Assembly: GCA_002286715.1 (NCBI GenBank)
Contig: NSJX01000019.1
Span: forward strand, 1-64,000
Length of the DNA: 64,000 nt
Direction: 5' to 3'
Source of the DNA: Dentipellis sp. KUC8613
Taxonomy: Eukaryota > Basidiomycota > Agaricomycetes > Russulales > Hericiaceae
This document shows positions 26,113-37,582 of this stretch, piece by piece. How positions within the stretch are numbered: the stretch's first letter is position 1; every line of letters starts with the position of its first letter. Position numbers and translations under genes: made by a program. The notes below the pieces were generated by a model, which saw only the letters and a list, made by a program, of their open reading frames with translations, did not search any database and was not told where the DNA came from.

Positions 26113-26679
26113 GCCCGTGGGGACGCAGATCCGCGAGCTGCGACGCGGGCGTGTTTCAGATTGCATTTTGTTAGCTGTGGACTACGTCTCGATTCTCGGA
26201 TGTGGATGTGATACCTGAGGAATCTCCCCACTATACCGCTATAACCACATACGCCTTGACTCGCCGTTAGATAAATGAAATATGACTCGCTTAGTCTTTT
26301 TTTATCTACTTTATTTCCATCGCTCGGCTCGTCCGCTAACCTTGGAAAATTAATTGCGGTACCTTGCAGCCAACCAGCCACAACCTAGTATTCGGCTAAC
26401 TCACGTCCGAGTCCGCTCGGGCCAATGGCCAACCACTCTGCGGCCCCAGACGTCCGAGTCGCGTGAATCCGCGCACACCACAGCACATCGCTATCGAGAG
26501 GCAGGAATGATGTGCTTTTATATTTTTACAGGGACATGAACGTGAACGGGCCATGGAATCGTGATCGTAACAAGCAGGTAAAGAAACACAGTCGAAAACG
26601 GGGAGATGGGAAATATGGTGAGGGGACAAATACAAAACCTGAACCAGATCCTCCGACACGTCTAGGTCTAGGTCTAGGT
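26113..26679. other. Convergent 3' flanks
   Basis: This gap lies between the ends of ZnF2 and the MFS gene. It is AT-rich in the first half and no exon is seen. It ends at a short TCTAGG repeat that overlaps the MFS stop codon. Confidence 0.5.
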
Positions 26680-26683
26680 CTAG
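26661..26683. repeat. (TCTAGG)n microsatellite at the MFS stop codon
   Basis: Nearly four copies of TCTAGG. The last TAG on the minus strand (26682-26680) serves as the stop codon of the transporter. Confidence 0.7.
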
Positions 26684-29362
26684 TGCGCGAAGCGGAAATC
26701 GAGCCGCCTGTTCCCGATGTCCTTCGTCGTGCGCAGGTACTCCGAGCGCTCCTGCGATTACAGTTGCCGTTTAGAAATTTAGATGTAGGGGGGAAAGGGA
26801 GGGAAGTGAAGCGCACCTCGGGTGTCATGGCGTTCCAGATCTTGTCGCGCTGGCGGTTGCGCCAGATGTAGTACGCCTTGGTGGAGGGGTAGAGGATGAA
26901 CAGGTTGATGCACGCGATGATGATCAAGTTGCGATTGCCGCGACGGTCTGCGCGTGCAATCGCGTCAATAAATATCCACGTCCAATCATGACGGGGAAAG
27001 GGACGCACATCTGGGAGCATCGTCGGACCGATAGATGTAAGAATACACGACTGCACTGAGCTGCACCATCCTATAGCAGCGTATGCGTGAGTACATTTAT
27101 GTGCAGGTACGGAGGAGGGGGGTAAACGCACATGTTATACAATGAAGCGTTGACCGTCCGACTAGCGACTGCGCCCGAATTGCGCGAGCACCAGCCGACT
27201 TGGATAGGATGCGTGTACGGGTACGACACGAGCACCGTCGCGATTGCCTGCGTGCGAGGGAAGAGCCCAATATTAGCTGTTTTCCATATCAAAAATACCG
27301 AGAAAAAGAGCACGCACGAAGTATGACCACTGGTTCGGATGCGCAGGGAGAGTGTAGAGCGCAATAAGAACAGGCAGCGCCCACACGTCCTCCGCCATGG
27401 ACACGATCGCGCGGTCATTGACGCGCTCCGAGACCCACGTGATCGCGAACATGGTGATCATGCCCAGCACGGTCGACGGGATCGTGAGCAAGTTCGTCTC
27501 GAAAGTTGAAAAGCTACGATGCCCCACATCATCAGCTCTTGTGCACTTTCACTTGCGAGAGGAGGGGGGAAGGGAGACGCACCCGAGTTTGCGGAGGGAG
27601 AGCGTGAGGTACTGTCCGGGCGGGCCGACGGGGATGCCGAACATAAGCCCGAGGATGTAGAGCGGCCACAGGTCGTAGTCGCACATGGCCTGCCAGAGGC
27701 GCTTCGGCGTGAGACCCTCGCGGTTGTGCATGTCACCCTACACATCCATAAGCGCCAACCCCACGAAGCAAAATGGGAGGATAAGGGGGAGGCAGAACGC
27801 ACCTTGGTAGGATCGTCCCGCAGGATGCGAGAAACGCAGATTGTCTCTTCGCGTTCTGTGAACCAGCCTTTGGGGCGGAACCAAGATTTCGTTTGGGTGG
27901 GCGAGGGCGGCATACGGAAGAAGGTGGCGATGCCGATGCAGAGGGTGATCAGGCCTCTGTAAAGTTGGTGTATTCAGTCTCACCGCATTCCGAGCATGAA
28001 CGAAAGTTGCGTACTCAATCAGGAAGAGCCATCTGTAAGGGCACGGACGTGAGTAGGTGGAAATGAGTTAGAGGAAAGACGGACGTACCGCCAGCCTGCA
28101 CGTCCGAGCACGCCGCGCATGTGGAGAACACCGAACGCGATAAAACTGGCGACAATGCTACAGACGTTCGACGACATCCAGAAGAGCGCAAGGCGGAAGG
28201 GGAGCTCGTTTTTGGTGTAAAAGTCTGCAGCACGCGTTAGCAAAATTTTATTATATCAATACAAAGGACGTACAGGAAAGGTAGAGGATGAGATCCGGGA
28301 TGAATCTAGATATCGGGATGCGGTTAGAGAATGGTCGACGGAAAATCTAGCACGAGTCTCACCCTCCCTGAATAACACTAGAAAAGTATGTTAGCATCGA
28401 CACTGCCAATCATGAAAGACGGACATACCCAAGAAGTGCTCGGCACACCAGGAAACTTGACCGACCCTTCAACCAGAACTGGCAGAGAGTGACGACACCT
28501 ATTCAAGAGCAGATCAGACAGCCGGACTAATTTACCCCCACTCCAGAACTCACTCCAAGCGCACATCTGCATCGGAATCCAGCGATCTGGACCCAACTAA
28601 AATTTACTGTATAAGTATGATTTCCAGTGCTGCAAGGGGGAATGTGCAACGTACTCGCTTCGAGATCATCTGGGAGGGAAGCTCAGCGGCCAAGAACGAC
28701 AGCCGGAACACACTGTTTCCCAAATTGAAGTCTACCAAGCCATCGCGTGAGACGAAACCTCGACCAGAAGGGAGAAGACTGACCATCTGTCGTCATACCA
28801 AGATCCCCGAGGATATTGTCCGAGTTCGCCTGGCTCAAGTTCCCTCTGTCCAGGTTGAGCGCAGAGAAGCTAAGCGCGGCCCACGCCATGACCTTCCAGT
28901 CGATCTTGCGCACCAGCGCCTTCACCCCCGCATCAGCTCCCCTCTACACACAGCCAGACGAGCAAACGGAGAACGCACCAGCTCCTCGCGCACAGTCCAC
29001 CGTGCCGCAGGATCGAACCTATGCTTGTTCTCATACGTCTCCTTCGGCATGTAGTGCTCCGCGATCGAGGGGTCGTCGTACACGGAACGCTTGGTGGCGA
29101 TCGCATCGAGGTCGCGGCGGGGGCCCCGGCGGAAGAGCCAGTCGGTGAGGCGCGAGACGTTGCCCTCCTCGGGCTCCGCGAGGTCCTTCGCGCCCGCGTC
29201 CGCGTGCTTGCCGTCGAGATTGTCCTCGAGCGCGCTCTTCGTGTCGATCTGGTCCTCCACATCCAACGCGCTCTTCTTGTCGAGGTCGGAGAACGCGGAC
29301 GCGGTGGAGCCCGCGGGCGAGGGCGGGGCGGGCTGGTCGGCGTGGGGCGCGGTGGAGACCAT
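26680..29362 (-). CDS. MFS transporter, Dal5/allantoate permease-like (ACS family)
   Basis: Plasma-membrane carrier of the anion:cation symporter branch of the major facilitator superfamily. Substrates in this group include allantoate, nicotinate-type acids and other small organic anions. The gene is split into about a dozen exons. The start at 29362 ([14 protein letters not shown]) precedes a long cytosolic head ([15 protein letters not shown]). The first membrane block is [20 protein letters not shown] with the family feature [13 protein letters not shown]. Later blocks are [42 protein letters not shown] (split here by an intron), [17 protein letters not shown] and [15 protein letters not shown]. 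The VIQGG segment lies on a 15-base micro-exon (TGTTATTCAGGGAGG near 28365). The C-terminal tail ends LDFRFAH. Substrate cannot be told from the sequence. Confidence 0.9.
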
Positions 29363-30260
29363 GGTGCAGACACAGACGCAGGGTAGAGACTCGCACTCGG
29401 TGCTGCAGGCCGTAATTTCCTTGCGCGCATACTGCGATGCTTTAAACCTGCGAGCGCGCGAAGGCACCAGGGCGCCCGGCAGAGCACACCATCCGCGGCG
29501 AGCGTTGCGCAGCGCCAGGTTCCTGTGCGTGCAAATAGGCGTGGGCGAGCAAGGAGCGAACGGGAGGGTGATTGAGCAGGCGCATCGCGTCGCAGGACCT
29601 GCAGATGGCGCAAGATGGGCACGAGTTTACTTCTTCGTGCGATAGAGATAAGAGCACGCTCCGCAGCCCCCGCCCCAGCCCCGCTGCTGCCAGCCTGCTC
29701 TGACCGAGGTCATGCATCATACGAAGATATCCCGGCGCGCTCTGCATATCTGTGAAGATTAGTCGCTTGTGCGCAAAACGGGCACCATGGCGTGACGTCC
29801 GCCGGGAAGCCGAGCGTCGAAAAATACCTTGAGACGGTCAGGACGTCCGAACGTCCGATGCGGATAAACTGGACAAATGTGTAAGCATTTTGTTACCTAC
29901 ATGCGTCTTCAGGACGAGCTTGTGAGAGGGCGTCCTGGCGCAAACGCAGGGTATATAACGATGAAGTCTGACTCTGACTGACTCGCGCGCAGAGACTCGG
30001 CGCTTCGCGTCCTACAGCGCGATGTGCGCCGGCACGGGCCGGAATTTCCCACGAACAAATGGCAAGGCGGGAAATGCTCATGGCATCATGCAGAGCGAAA
30101 GCGTACAAATGTGCATTATTACAATCTAGACCTAAACAAGTCGGCATGATACATAGTGCGAAATACATCCATCATGATACATGAAAAGCATATTACTAGC
30201 CAGTAGGCCCGTGCCTGGGATCGAGCCAATCGTACAAGGTGAATTCGACGTGAGGGCTTC
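29363..30260. other. Intergenic, MFS promoter and 3' flank of the SYLF gene
   Basis: No exon is supported. A TATATAA word lies near 29953 on the plus strand without a gene that it clearly serves. Confidence 0.45.
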
Positions 30261-32223
30261 TTACACCAGCTCGACGAAGTTGGCGGGGAAGGAGCCTTCC
30301 TTCCCGTTCACCCTCCCCTTCCACCACGTATCGGTGTTGTCTGTTTTCTCCGTGATGGTGATTACATCGCCCTTGATGAAAGGCAGATCTCCCGGCTGCA
30401 GGCGCATATCCCCAGTAAGCATACTGCTGCACAGGGCAGTTAAGAGACGAGACGCACCTGGACAGCCCTAAAGTCGTACTGCGCAATCGCCCGTGCCACC
30501 CCCTCCGACCGCGGCAGTGGCCTCTTCAGCTCCTGCCGCGCAGTATACGACAGCACAGGCTTCTGGCCCGGCGCGAACGGGTCGTCGTCCTCAATCGTCG
30601 GTGCGAACGGGTTCGCATACGAGTCGTCGACGTTCCCATTCTGACCCCGAGAAGCACTCTTGCCTCCATAAGACGGCGACGAGAACGAGCGGTTGTGCGA
30701 TGCTCCGCTGAACGTAGCCGATCGTGGCCGTTCATCTAGCGACGCGCGCGTGCGGGACGAGTCGGACGAGTACGTCGACGTGAGGTGCGGATGCGCCTTG
30801 CTCTGCGTATCCATATCCGGCTGGAAGTCCGATTCGAACTGCATCGGGAAGCTCGCCGTCGTGCTCGCGCGCGCACGCGAGGCCGGGGACGCAGGCGCGT
30901 ACAGATCGTCCTCGTCATCCCACGGGTCCCTCGTCCGCCCCGCATTCGAAGATCGCGAATTCGCCACAGCGTCGTTGCTGAAGTAGCTCCCCTCGTCCTT
31001 GCGCGAGCCCCACGAGGCGGGCGGGAACGAGCTCTTCTTCTTGTTCTTCTTCAACGATGGCGGCACATCGCTCCCGGGGCTGGCAATGCCGCTAAACGCA
31101 TACCCGTTCCCGCCTCCGTACCCATCCGCGGGCTGCTCGAACGGGTTCGCGCTGTCCTGGACCCAGTGCCGCCCGCCAGGGCGGCCGGTGCAGTTCTCGA
31201 GCGTGCGGATGAGCGGCTGCGCCCACTCGGGGATGTCGATCGAGCCGGAGAGCAGCTGGCGCGCGGAGACGTCAGAATGGTACGCCAGTGCGTTTGCGTC
31301 TTGGCGCTCGACGATCGCAGAGCCCTCGAGCGAGACGCCGCCGAAGAGCCCGCGGGTCTTCGAGTAGCTGAACCTGGATTAGGGGGGCGTCGCGTCAGCA
31401 CTGGCGGAACGGACGAGGGCGGCCTATGATATATGAGGCCGATGCAAGGAACGGGACGGACATGGCTGCCATTTTGCCGCTCGTGTTGAGCGCGCCGGAC
31501 GCCTCGCCGTTGCGGCCCAGAGGCCCGACTGCCAAGCTCATGTTGCCGCCTAGAGTGAGCGATCCAGCCGCCATGAAGGACCGCTGATTATCACGGGATC
31601 GCAGGGGAAGTGTCAGCACGTAAGGCTGCCTGCAGGATGCGGGCATGCACTCACCACAGCCTGTAAACGGAGGGCCGGCAGCAGTGTAAGTGATGCTTAC
31701 AGACATGAGACAGATGGATGGGGGCTTACGGCGTGCGAGTTGAGGACGACGAGAAAGTCAGTCATTTCGGCACCTGCTTGGCCTCCGAATCCGACGCCGG
31801 CGATACCGATGGCACTGGGTGCGGACCATGCTGCGGAATGGCGTCTCAGCGAACGGAAGGGTGGAAGGCAGTGAAGAACGTACATCCATCGCCAGTCCGT
31901 GCTATGACCACGCCGCTCCCTGCACGCGCGGAGAAGAGGAAGCCGGCTTTGAAGATGGAGAAGATGGCGAAGCCGCGCGCGTTTTCGAGTACGCTCCGTG
32001 GAATGACCTGCGTACCCCATCGTCAGCACATCTTTGCAAGCAATAGGTAGATGTTCACGCACCCCATCGAGCCCATTGTTCGAACTATCGACGAACGATT
32101 TGACTAGCAAAAAGGTCTCAGTACAGGGGCCGCGCGGATGTGGCAGAAGCATTACGCACAGATATTCGCAGCTTTGGCGCACTCCTTCGGCAGCGGCTGG
32201 GGCAGCGGGCTGTTCAGTTTCAT
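30261..32223 (-). CDS. SYLF/Ysc84 domain protein with SH3 (actin patch, endocytosis)
   Basis: Orthologue group of yeast Ysc84/Lsb3 and animal SH3YL1, which bind actin and phosphoinositides at endocytic sites. The start at 32223 (MKLNSPLPQPLPKECAKAA) is typical of the family. The SYLF core follows over several exons: FVDSSNNGLDGVIPRSVLEN, GFAIFSIFKAGFLFSARAGS, PSAIGIAGVGFGGQAGAEMT and RSFMAAGSLTLGGNMSLAVG, then GLFGGVSLEGS. A middle disordered region has SPKK-like basic runs (PPSLKKNKKKSSFPP) and acidic patches. The C-terminus is an SH3 domain: AIAQYDFRAVQ, LPFIKGDVITI, WWKGRVNGKEGSFPANFVEL. Exon junctions are in phase, for example DG|VIP at GGG|GTGCGT. A TATA box lies 58 bases upstream. Confidence 0.93.
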
Positions 32224-33275
32224 GTATAGGTTGTGTTGAAGTGATAGAGAAGTAGGCGGCAGGAAGAAGAGAGGTAAGGGTTATATATGCACAGGATGGA
32301 AGCCCGTGGTGGGTTTGCATGGGTCGACTCGGAAGTATACCCCGGCCCGCAGTCGCAGTGACGCGGCGGGCGGTGACTCCAGATTGCGATCCGCAGCTTT
32401 GTCCAGTGTTCACTTTATGTGATTTTTTCTGGAGTATTGAGAGTTGGTAGATTACTATCAAAGCCACTAGTCCTTCCTGAATGTAGTGTTGTAGCTTGAG
32501 CTTCAGAATTTCTGTGAGCAGCGCTAGCACGCAAACGTTAACGCTGACGTCAGGGCCGGGCAACGTAATGCGCATCTCGTCACCCGTGCAGCCACAGCCA
32601 CTGAGCCACTCACATCAGTTCGTACTCCGCTTCGCCCATTGCCGAACAGCCTCGTACAAATGCGCGCGCTTCACAGCAGTTCTCTTCACGCCAACACCTT
32701 ATCACTCCTTCCTCGCATCTCCGACCAGGAAGGGGACATTTCAGCGTGGCGCAGAGGAACTGATATCTTCACTTTCGCTAGCAGCTATATGCGCGCGCGG
32801 GGTTACATACCTCCGTGGGTGCGATGACCGTCTTCTAGATAGTGGTGTAAGATACATGCCTTTGCAAATTTTACGATTGGTTCTTTGACTTCTCGGGTGC
32901 GGTGTCTGAGTGGAGGGTTCGAATGAGCCACGTCTTGCGTTGCATATGCTCTTCTGGTCAGCTGCGCGATGTGGGTCGAAAGGAGATACGCTGTATGCTT
33001 CCACGGGAAGACGAAGGTGAAATGTGGGCACCAATAATAAACCCGACGATGACGACGTCCCAGGAGGCGAAAACATCATCACGGCCGCAGTACACACACC
33101 TTACAGAGTGACACATGCTTCAATCGTTTGCAGACAAAGAACTTCACACACAGGGCGTTGTACAGTGGACGCATGCTGCATATCTGCATATTTATGGATG
33201 CGCGAGATGGGAAGAGGAAAGCAAGTGGGATGGATGACAGGTAATACAAACACGTATGATGGTAACACGATATGC
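32224..33275. other. Intergenic, SYLF promoter and RPS26 3' flank
   Basis: About 1 kb without a supported exon. Short open frames here have no family features or splice partners. Confidence 0.5.
32281..32287 (-). promoter_or_regulatory. TATA box of the SYLF/SH3 gene
   Basis: TATATAA on the minus strand, 58 bases before the start codon at 32223. Confidence 0.6.
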
Positions 33276-33968
33276 TTAGACCCTGGCAGCCGCAGCCTTC
33301 GCCTCCTCAGCAGCGACAACGGCGGGGTTGACCTTCTTGCCATCCTTCCACCGGACACGCGGAGGGGGCGCACGGTTGCGACGACCCTCGCGTGAGCGCA
33401 CACGCACAACTATTTGCACAAGACATTAACTCATGAGCATTGAAGAAGTCAAGACAAAGAAACGTACCATGTGAGTGAATGGCGCACGACACACAGTATG
33501 CGATTTTGATGTAGAGCTTGGGGATAACGTATTCTAAAAGACGCGAAGCCGTTCAGTACAGAAGTCGATGCAGCATAACAGACGCAGAAAACGCACCGGG
33601 GTAGACAGACATCTCGCTGATGTCACGGACAGCAGCACTCTCCACCATGTTCCTCACGGTGAAGCGCTTGATGGCCTTGTCCTTGGCAACTGCGCGCGAG
33701 CAGTTGGAGCAGCGGACGAAGACGACGTGGCCACGGCCCTTCTTGTTGCGGCCGCCATTTCTTCTTTTCTTGGTCTACAGGCGAGAAGGATTGCATTAGC
33801 ATCGGAAGCGTACCACAGAAGGCGTCCCATGTGCGGAATGAGAGGTAGGGCAGAGTGTCATCCGTCCTCCAAAAGACACATCCACTCCCGTTCTCCTCGA
33901 AAAGCGGCATATCCAGTGCACGAACAGGTTGCGCGAAGCTTGCAGGGTCGGATCAAGCGACTCACCAT
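33276..33968 (-). CDS. 40S ribosomal protein S26 (eS26)
   Basis: Component of the small ribosomal subunit near the mRNA exit channel. Four exons: 33968-33966, 33774-33597, 33533-33468, 33409-33276, giving 126 residues, close to the family length. The first exon contributes only the ATG, then a 191-base intron follows. The protein begins [20 protein letters not shown]. Zinc-ligand cysteines are visible in [10 protein letters not shown] and [10 protein letters not shown]. The C-terminal part [19 protein letters not shown] is as in eS26 of other fungi. The start is fixed by the ATG|GTGAGT donor and the family N-terminus. A single-codon first exon lets regulatory sequence sit inside the intron. 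It is divergent from the CBM19-like gene. Confidence 0.97.
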
Positions 33969-34482
33969 GTTGTAAAGTGTCGACGGGTCTTGAGGACGGA
34001 GGGAGTGGTCGTCGATGGGGTCGCCGAGGAGAGTTTGTCGGTCCTGATACCAGCCCCTGCTTTCCCACGGGCATAAGCCGGCTCTTGCCGAGCTTCGTGC
34101 GCTTGCCTTTTTGATCTTTGTGGCGGTCAATGGCCGCAACAGGCGCCCGCGCGTGTCTATTGTTCTCGGGCGCTTACTCCGAGGGCTTCACTTTGTTCTC
34201 TCTTTAGCGACCGTTTCCCGAGGAACAATCGCCGCGTGCCCCATTGTCTATTTTCATTGTCCCCTAGCTAGTATAAAGGACGCGGTAGGACTTGGCTGAA
34301 ATGCATCGCTTCCACCGTCGACGTGTTTCTCAGTCTCTCTTCTCCCTTCTCCCTTCCCTTACGAGCCCTTGCACTTTCCGAGCCCGGTGCTCCAACGCCA
34401 GCCAGCACTATCTCTCTCTTCTGCACTTTAGACTCTAGAACACTACTACACTAAGCCCACGTCTAACTCACACGACAGCATA
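33969..34482. promoter_or_regulatory. Divergent promoter RPS26 / CBM19-like gene
   Basis: 514 bases between two outward-facing start codons. A TATAAA (34272-34277) faces the plus-strand gene. Its leader (34320-34480) is CT-rich, a common feature of highly expressed fungal genes. No exon is seen. Confidence 0.55.
34272..34277 (+). promoter_or_regulatory. TATA box of the CBM19-like gene
   Basis: TATAAA about 206 bases before the start codon at 34483, followed by a pyrimidine-rich leader. Confidence 0.6.
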
Positions 34483-35568
34483 ATGGCCCGCATCGCTCTC
34501 ACACTCCTCGCTCTCTTCGCCGCGCCGCTCGCTTTGGCTGCGCCCCTGACGCTCGACAACAGCACCCTCCTCACCAACGGCCAGACCGCCCAACAGCTCA
34601 ACTCCGAGTTCCAATCTCTCAGCGCCAATGATTCCTGCACTAGTACGTTTCCTACCGCACCTTTATTCCCCGGGCTAGTTGCTCACTCACGTTGCTACGA
34701 TTCTAGCTGGCCAAGAGGCCTGCGTCGAAGGCAACTTCGCGACGTGCGCGAACTCTGCATGGCAAGTCCAGCAATGTCCCTCGGGCAAGCAATGCTTTGC
34801 GCTCCCTAACGTCCGCAGCCCCGGCGCAGTGCGTACACTTTTTTGTATTACTGTCGTATTTTTATTAATCACCCTGCATAGTTCGTTGCCTGCACAGGCA
34901 AGCGCAATGCCGAGTCCATAATCTCTTCCACCGGCGTCCAGGGTGGCCTCGTGAGCGCCTCGAACTCGACCGCAAACGTGACGTTCCCGACGGTCAACGA
35001 CAACGGCTCCAACACGTCCGACAACTCCACCTCGAGTTCGAACTCGACTTCGACGGATGGAGATGACGACAATGACGGTGACGATGATGACTGTGACGAC
35101 GACGGGGATGACTCTACGGACGGGCAGGATGGCAGCAACAACGGCAACGGCAATGGCAAAAACGATAACGGCAACGACAACGACGGAGACGACGGCAGCG
35201 TGGTCACCATAACCAGCTTCATCACCGTCCCCGTCAGCGGCACCGCGACCTTCGCGACGACGCAGACCATCGATCCCTCAGACGCCTCTAGCATCCTCGC
35301 CTCTGCCACGCCCGTCTCTTCCTCCACCTCCGCTTCCGATTCTGCCACCGCCTCTGCTTCTGCCTCCCAGGAGACTAGCGCCGCGGCCGCCACAGCAGCT
35401 ACCACCGGTGGTGCAGGCGCGATCCAAATCGGCATCTCTGCGCCCATCCAGCTCACCCCGCGCCCCCTCTCCGCCTCTCCCACTGCCACCGCCACGGCCA
35501 CTGCATCCCCCATCGCCGCCGCCGCCGCTATCACATCCGCGGCTTCCGACTCCGGCTACTCCTACTGA
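34483..35568 (+). CDS. Secreted CBM19-like (chitin-binding) protein with acidic linker
   Basis: Secreted or wall-anchored protein. The signal peptide is MARIALTLLALFAAPLALAA. Three exons: the first ends at TGCACTA, the second carries the Cys-rich core, the third the rest. The core has six cysteines in the order NDSC, QEAC, FATC, QQC, GKQC, FVAC over about 60 residues, the pattern of fungal carbohydrate-binding module family 19, which binds chitin. An Asn/Ser/Thr-rich part with possible N-glycosylation sites follows, then a long Asp-rich tract (GDDDNDGDDDDCDDDGDD) and an Asn-Gly run. A Ser/Thr/Ala-rich tail ends SDSGYSY. The C-terminus is not hydrophobic enough for a clear GPI signal. No catalytic domain is present. 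The chitin-binding role is inferred from the Cys spacing. Confidence 0.82.
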
Positions 35569-36199
35569 GCTTGGCATCCAGTGTTGGCGTATACGAAACT
35601 CACGACGGCTCGGATCTGTATTGTAGCGTAGATCGCTCTGTAGCATGTAGCTTATAGTCATTGTTCGGGATACGGGGATACGGTACTTCGCATTCTGGTG
35701 GCATTTTTTGTAGTTGTATACAATGCATTTGGTTTTGCTCCCCTCGTTTCTCGTGTATAAGAATGTGGAGGCCGCTTCGTGGTTGTCTCCTTCATTGCAG
35801 CCTTTCCATGACAGTTGCCTGCCTTGGAGGATGGAAAGAGTAGACCAGGAGACAACGCAGAAGCATCAAACCGAGGAACGACTTCATAGTCCTCTCCTTG
35901 GTCGACGTCGCAGCGGGGGACTAGCAGAAGCACTCATACAGACGGAACTCCAATATGAATATTCAACAAACTACAGGGCGTGAAACTACGGTATCGGTAT
36001 CGGTATCAGGGTCTATAATCATGGATCATGAACTCTTACAAACAACAAGGAAAAGCGACAGCGATAGCAACGGCGCGCGACGGAGGAATGGAAATGGGAT
36101 ACGTAGATGAATAGAGCACTGGCAGCGGACACAGAACACGGAACGTGGAAACGGGACCAGAACGCAAATTTGGTTGCTGTGCGCTCACGGGCGAGCATT
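35569..36199. other. Convergent 3' flanks with GGTATC repeat
   Basis: No exon is supported. A short tandem GGTATC repeat (about three copies) lies near 35990-36008. Confidence 0.5.
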
Positions 36200-37582
36200 T
36201 TAGTCGTCGTCTTCGTCCTCCTCCTCGACCGCTGCCTTGGACTTTTTGGCCCGTGGAGCCGCCTTGGCCTTCTTAGCAGGAGGCTTGGATCCAGAGGCCT
36301 TGGAAGCGGGGCGCTGAAAGGGGTGGCCCATTAGCTTTTGTTTTCACACCGAGAGGAAGAATGCTACCCTACCTTGCGCTTCTTGCTCGTCTCTTCCTCC
36401 TCCTCGTCGACTTCCTCTTCTTCGATATCGTCGATTTCGGCAGCAAAGTCCTCACCGGACTCTTCCTCCGAAACAGGCTGGTGGCGACATTAGTCAGGTT
36501 CAAAAGGCGCGGAGATGGGCAGGAAATACGAACCTTCTTCTTCGGTGCCCGCTTTTTGGGAGCTGCCTTCTCTTTCGGTGGCGCCTTCTCCTTGGGAGCA
36601 GCCTTCTTGGCAGGAGCCTTTTTCTTTGGCTTTTCTTGTTCCTCTTCGCCGTCCTCGTCTACGTCCTCGGTTTTCTACGAAGGACGAGGTCGCTCAGTTC
36701 CTGACCACAGTGCGCCAAAGACGAATCACCAACCTTCGCGCGAGGTTTGCGAGGAGCTGCCTTCTTCTTAGGCTTCTCCTCCTCATCCTCATCGCCTTCC
36801 TCCTCATCTTCCTTCTACGATGCACCACGCCACATTAGAACCTGAAAGATGACATGACCCAAGGAAACCACTTACCACCTTCTTCGGCCGCCCACGCTTG
36901 GGCTTCTCCTTTTGCTCACCGTTCTCCTCCGCCTTTTTCTTAGCAGGAGCCCTCTTCTTCTTGGGCTTCTCTTCCTCCTCATCGCCCTCCTCGCCTTCCG
37001 GCTTCCTAGCAGTGTCAGGAATGTCCTCATCAGCAACGTGGCCATCCTCCCATGCCTTGCGCACGCGCTCCTGGTCCTCCTCCTTCAGTTCCTCGAAGCC
37101 ATCGAGATCGGTCGGCTCTTCGAGGGATTTCTTCATATTATCAATAATCTTGGCTGTTGTGCATCCCCAGTGGCGCCAAGCACTGCAATGCAACAGAGCA
37201 TAGTCAGAAAATGTGGAAAGTGCGTGGCACAGGCTGTCCCCAAGGCGGCGCCCAACATGCCGAAAAAAGAATGTACGTACAACGAGGTGTGGCCACGGAA
37301 ATCAACAATAGAGCCGAGCTTGAGCGTGCCCTTCGTCAACGTCGTGCCTGCGCAGCACGCAGCGTCAGCAACAGCGACCACACACACAGCCGCACACGAC
37401 CAAAGCACTCACCAACACACGGCTTGGGGCCTAGCACGACGAGAAACGCGTGTGCGACCCGGCAAAACGAGTCAACAACGCCCAGCGGCGAGCGCAGCGC
37501 AGCACTGACCTTTGCACTTGGCGCGGTTGTTCGCAGCGTACTCCACACGGTAGCCCGACTTTTTCGTCTCGGTGTCGGACAT
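36200..37582 (-). CDS. zf-PARP-type zinc finger nuclear protein
   Basis: DNA-nick-binding type zinc finger joined to an acidic/basic tail; no PARP catalytic domain. The start at 37582 reads MSDTETKKSGYRVEYAANNR. The finger is spread over small exons, including an 18-base exon at about 37427-37410. It reads AKCKGPKPCVG, then GTLKLGSIVDFRGHTS and WRHWGC, so both cysteines of the first pair and the His-Trp-Gly-Cys half are present. After LDGFEELKEEDQERVRKAW the protein alternates Lys/Pro-rich basic blocks (KPKKKRAPAKKK, KPKRGRPKK AT-hook-like, KEKAPPKEKAAPKKRAP) with acidic blocks, ending VEEEDEDDD. This composition suggests a chromatin-bound protein. A duplicated relative fused to a RING lies just downstream at 38544-40206. 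Confidence 0.9.

Noticed and set aside
32895..32935. GGTGTCTGAGTGG and GGTTCGAAT, tRNA A-box/B-box-like words
   Set aside because: The two boxes are far too close to each other and no cloverleaf can be formed.
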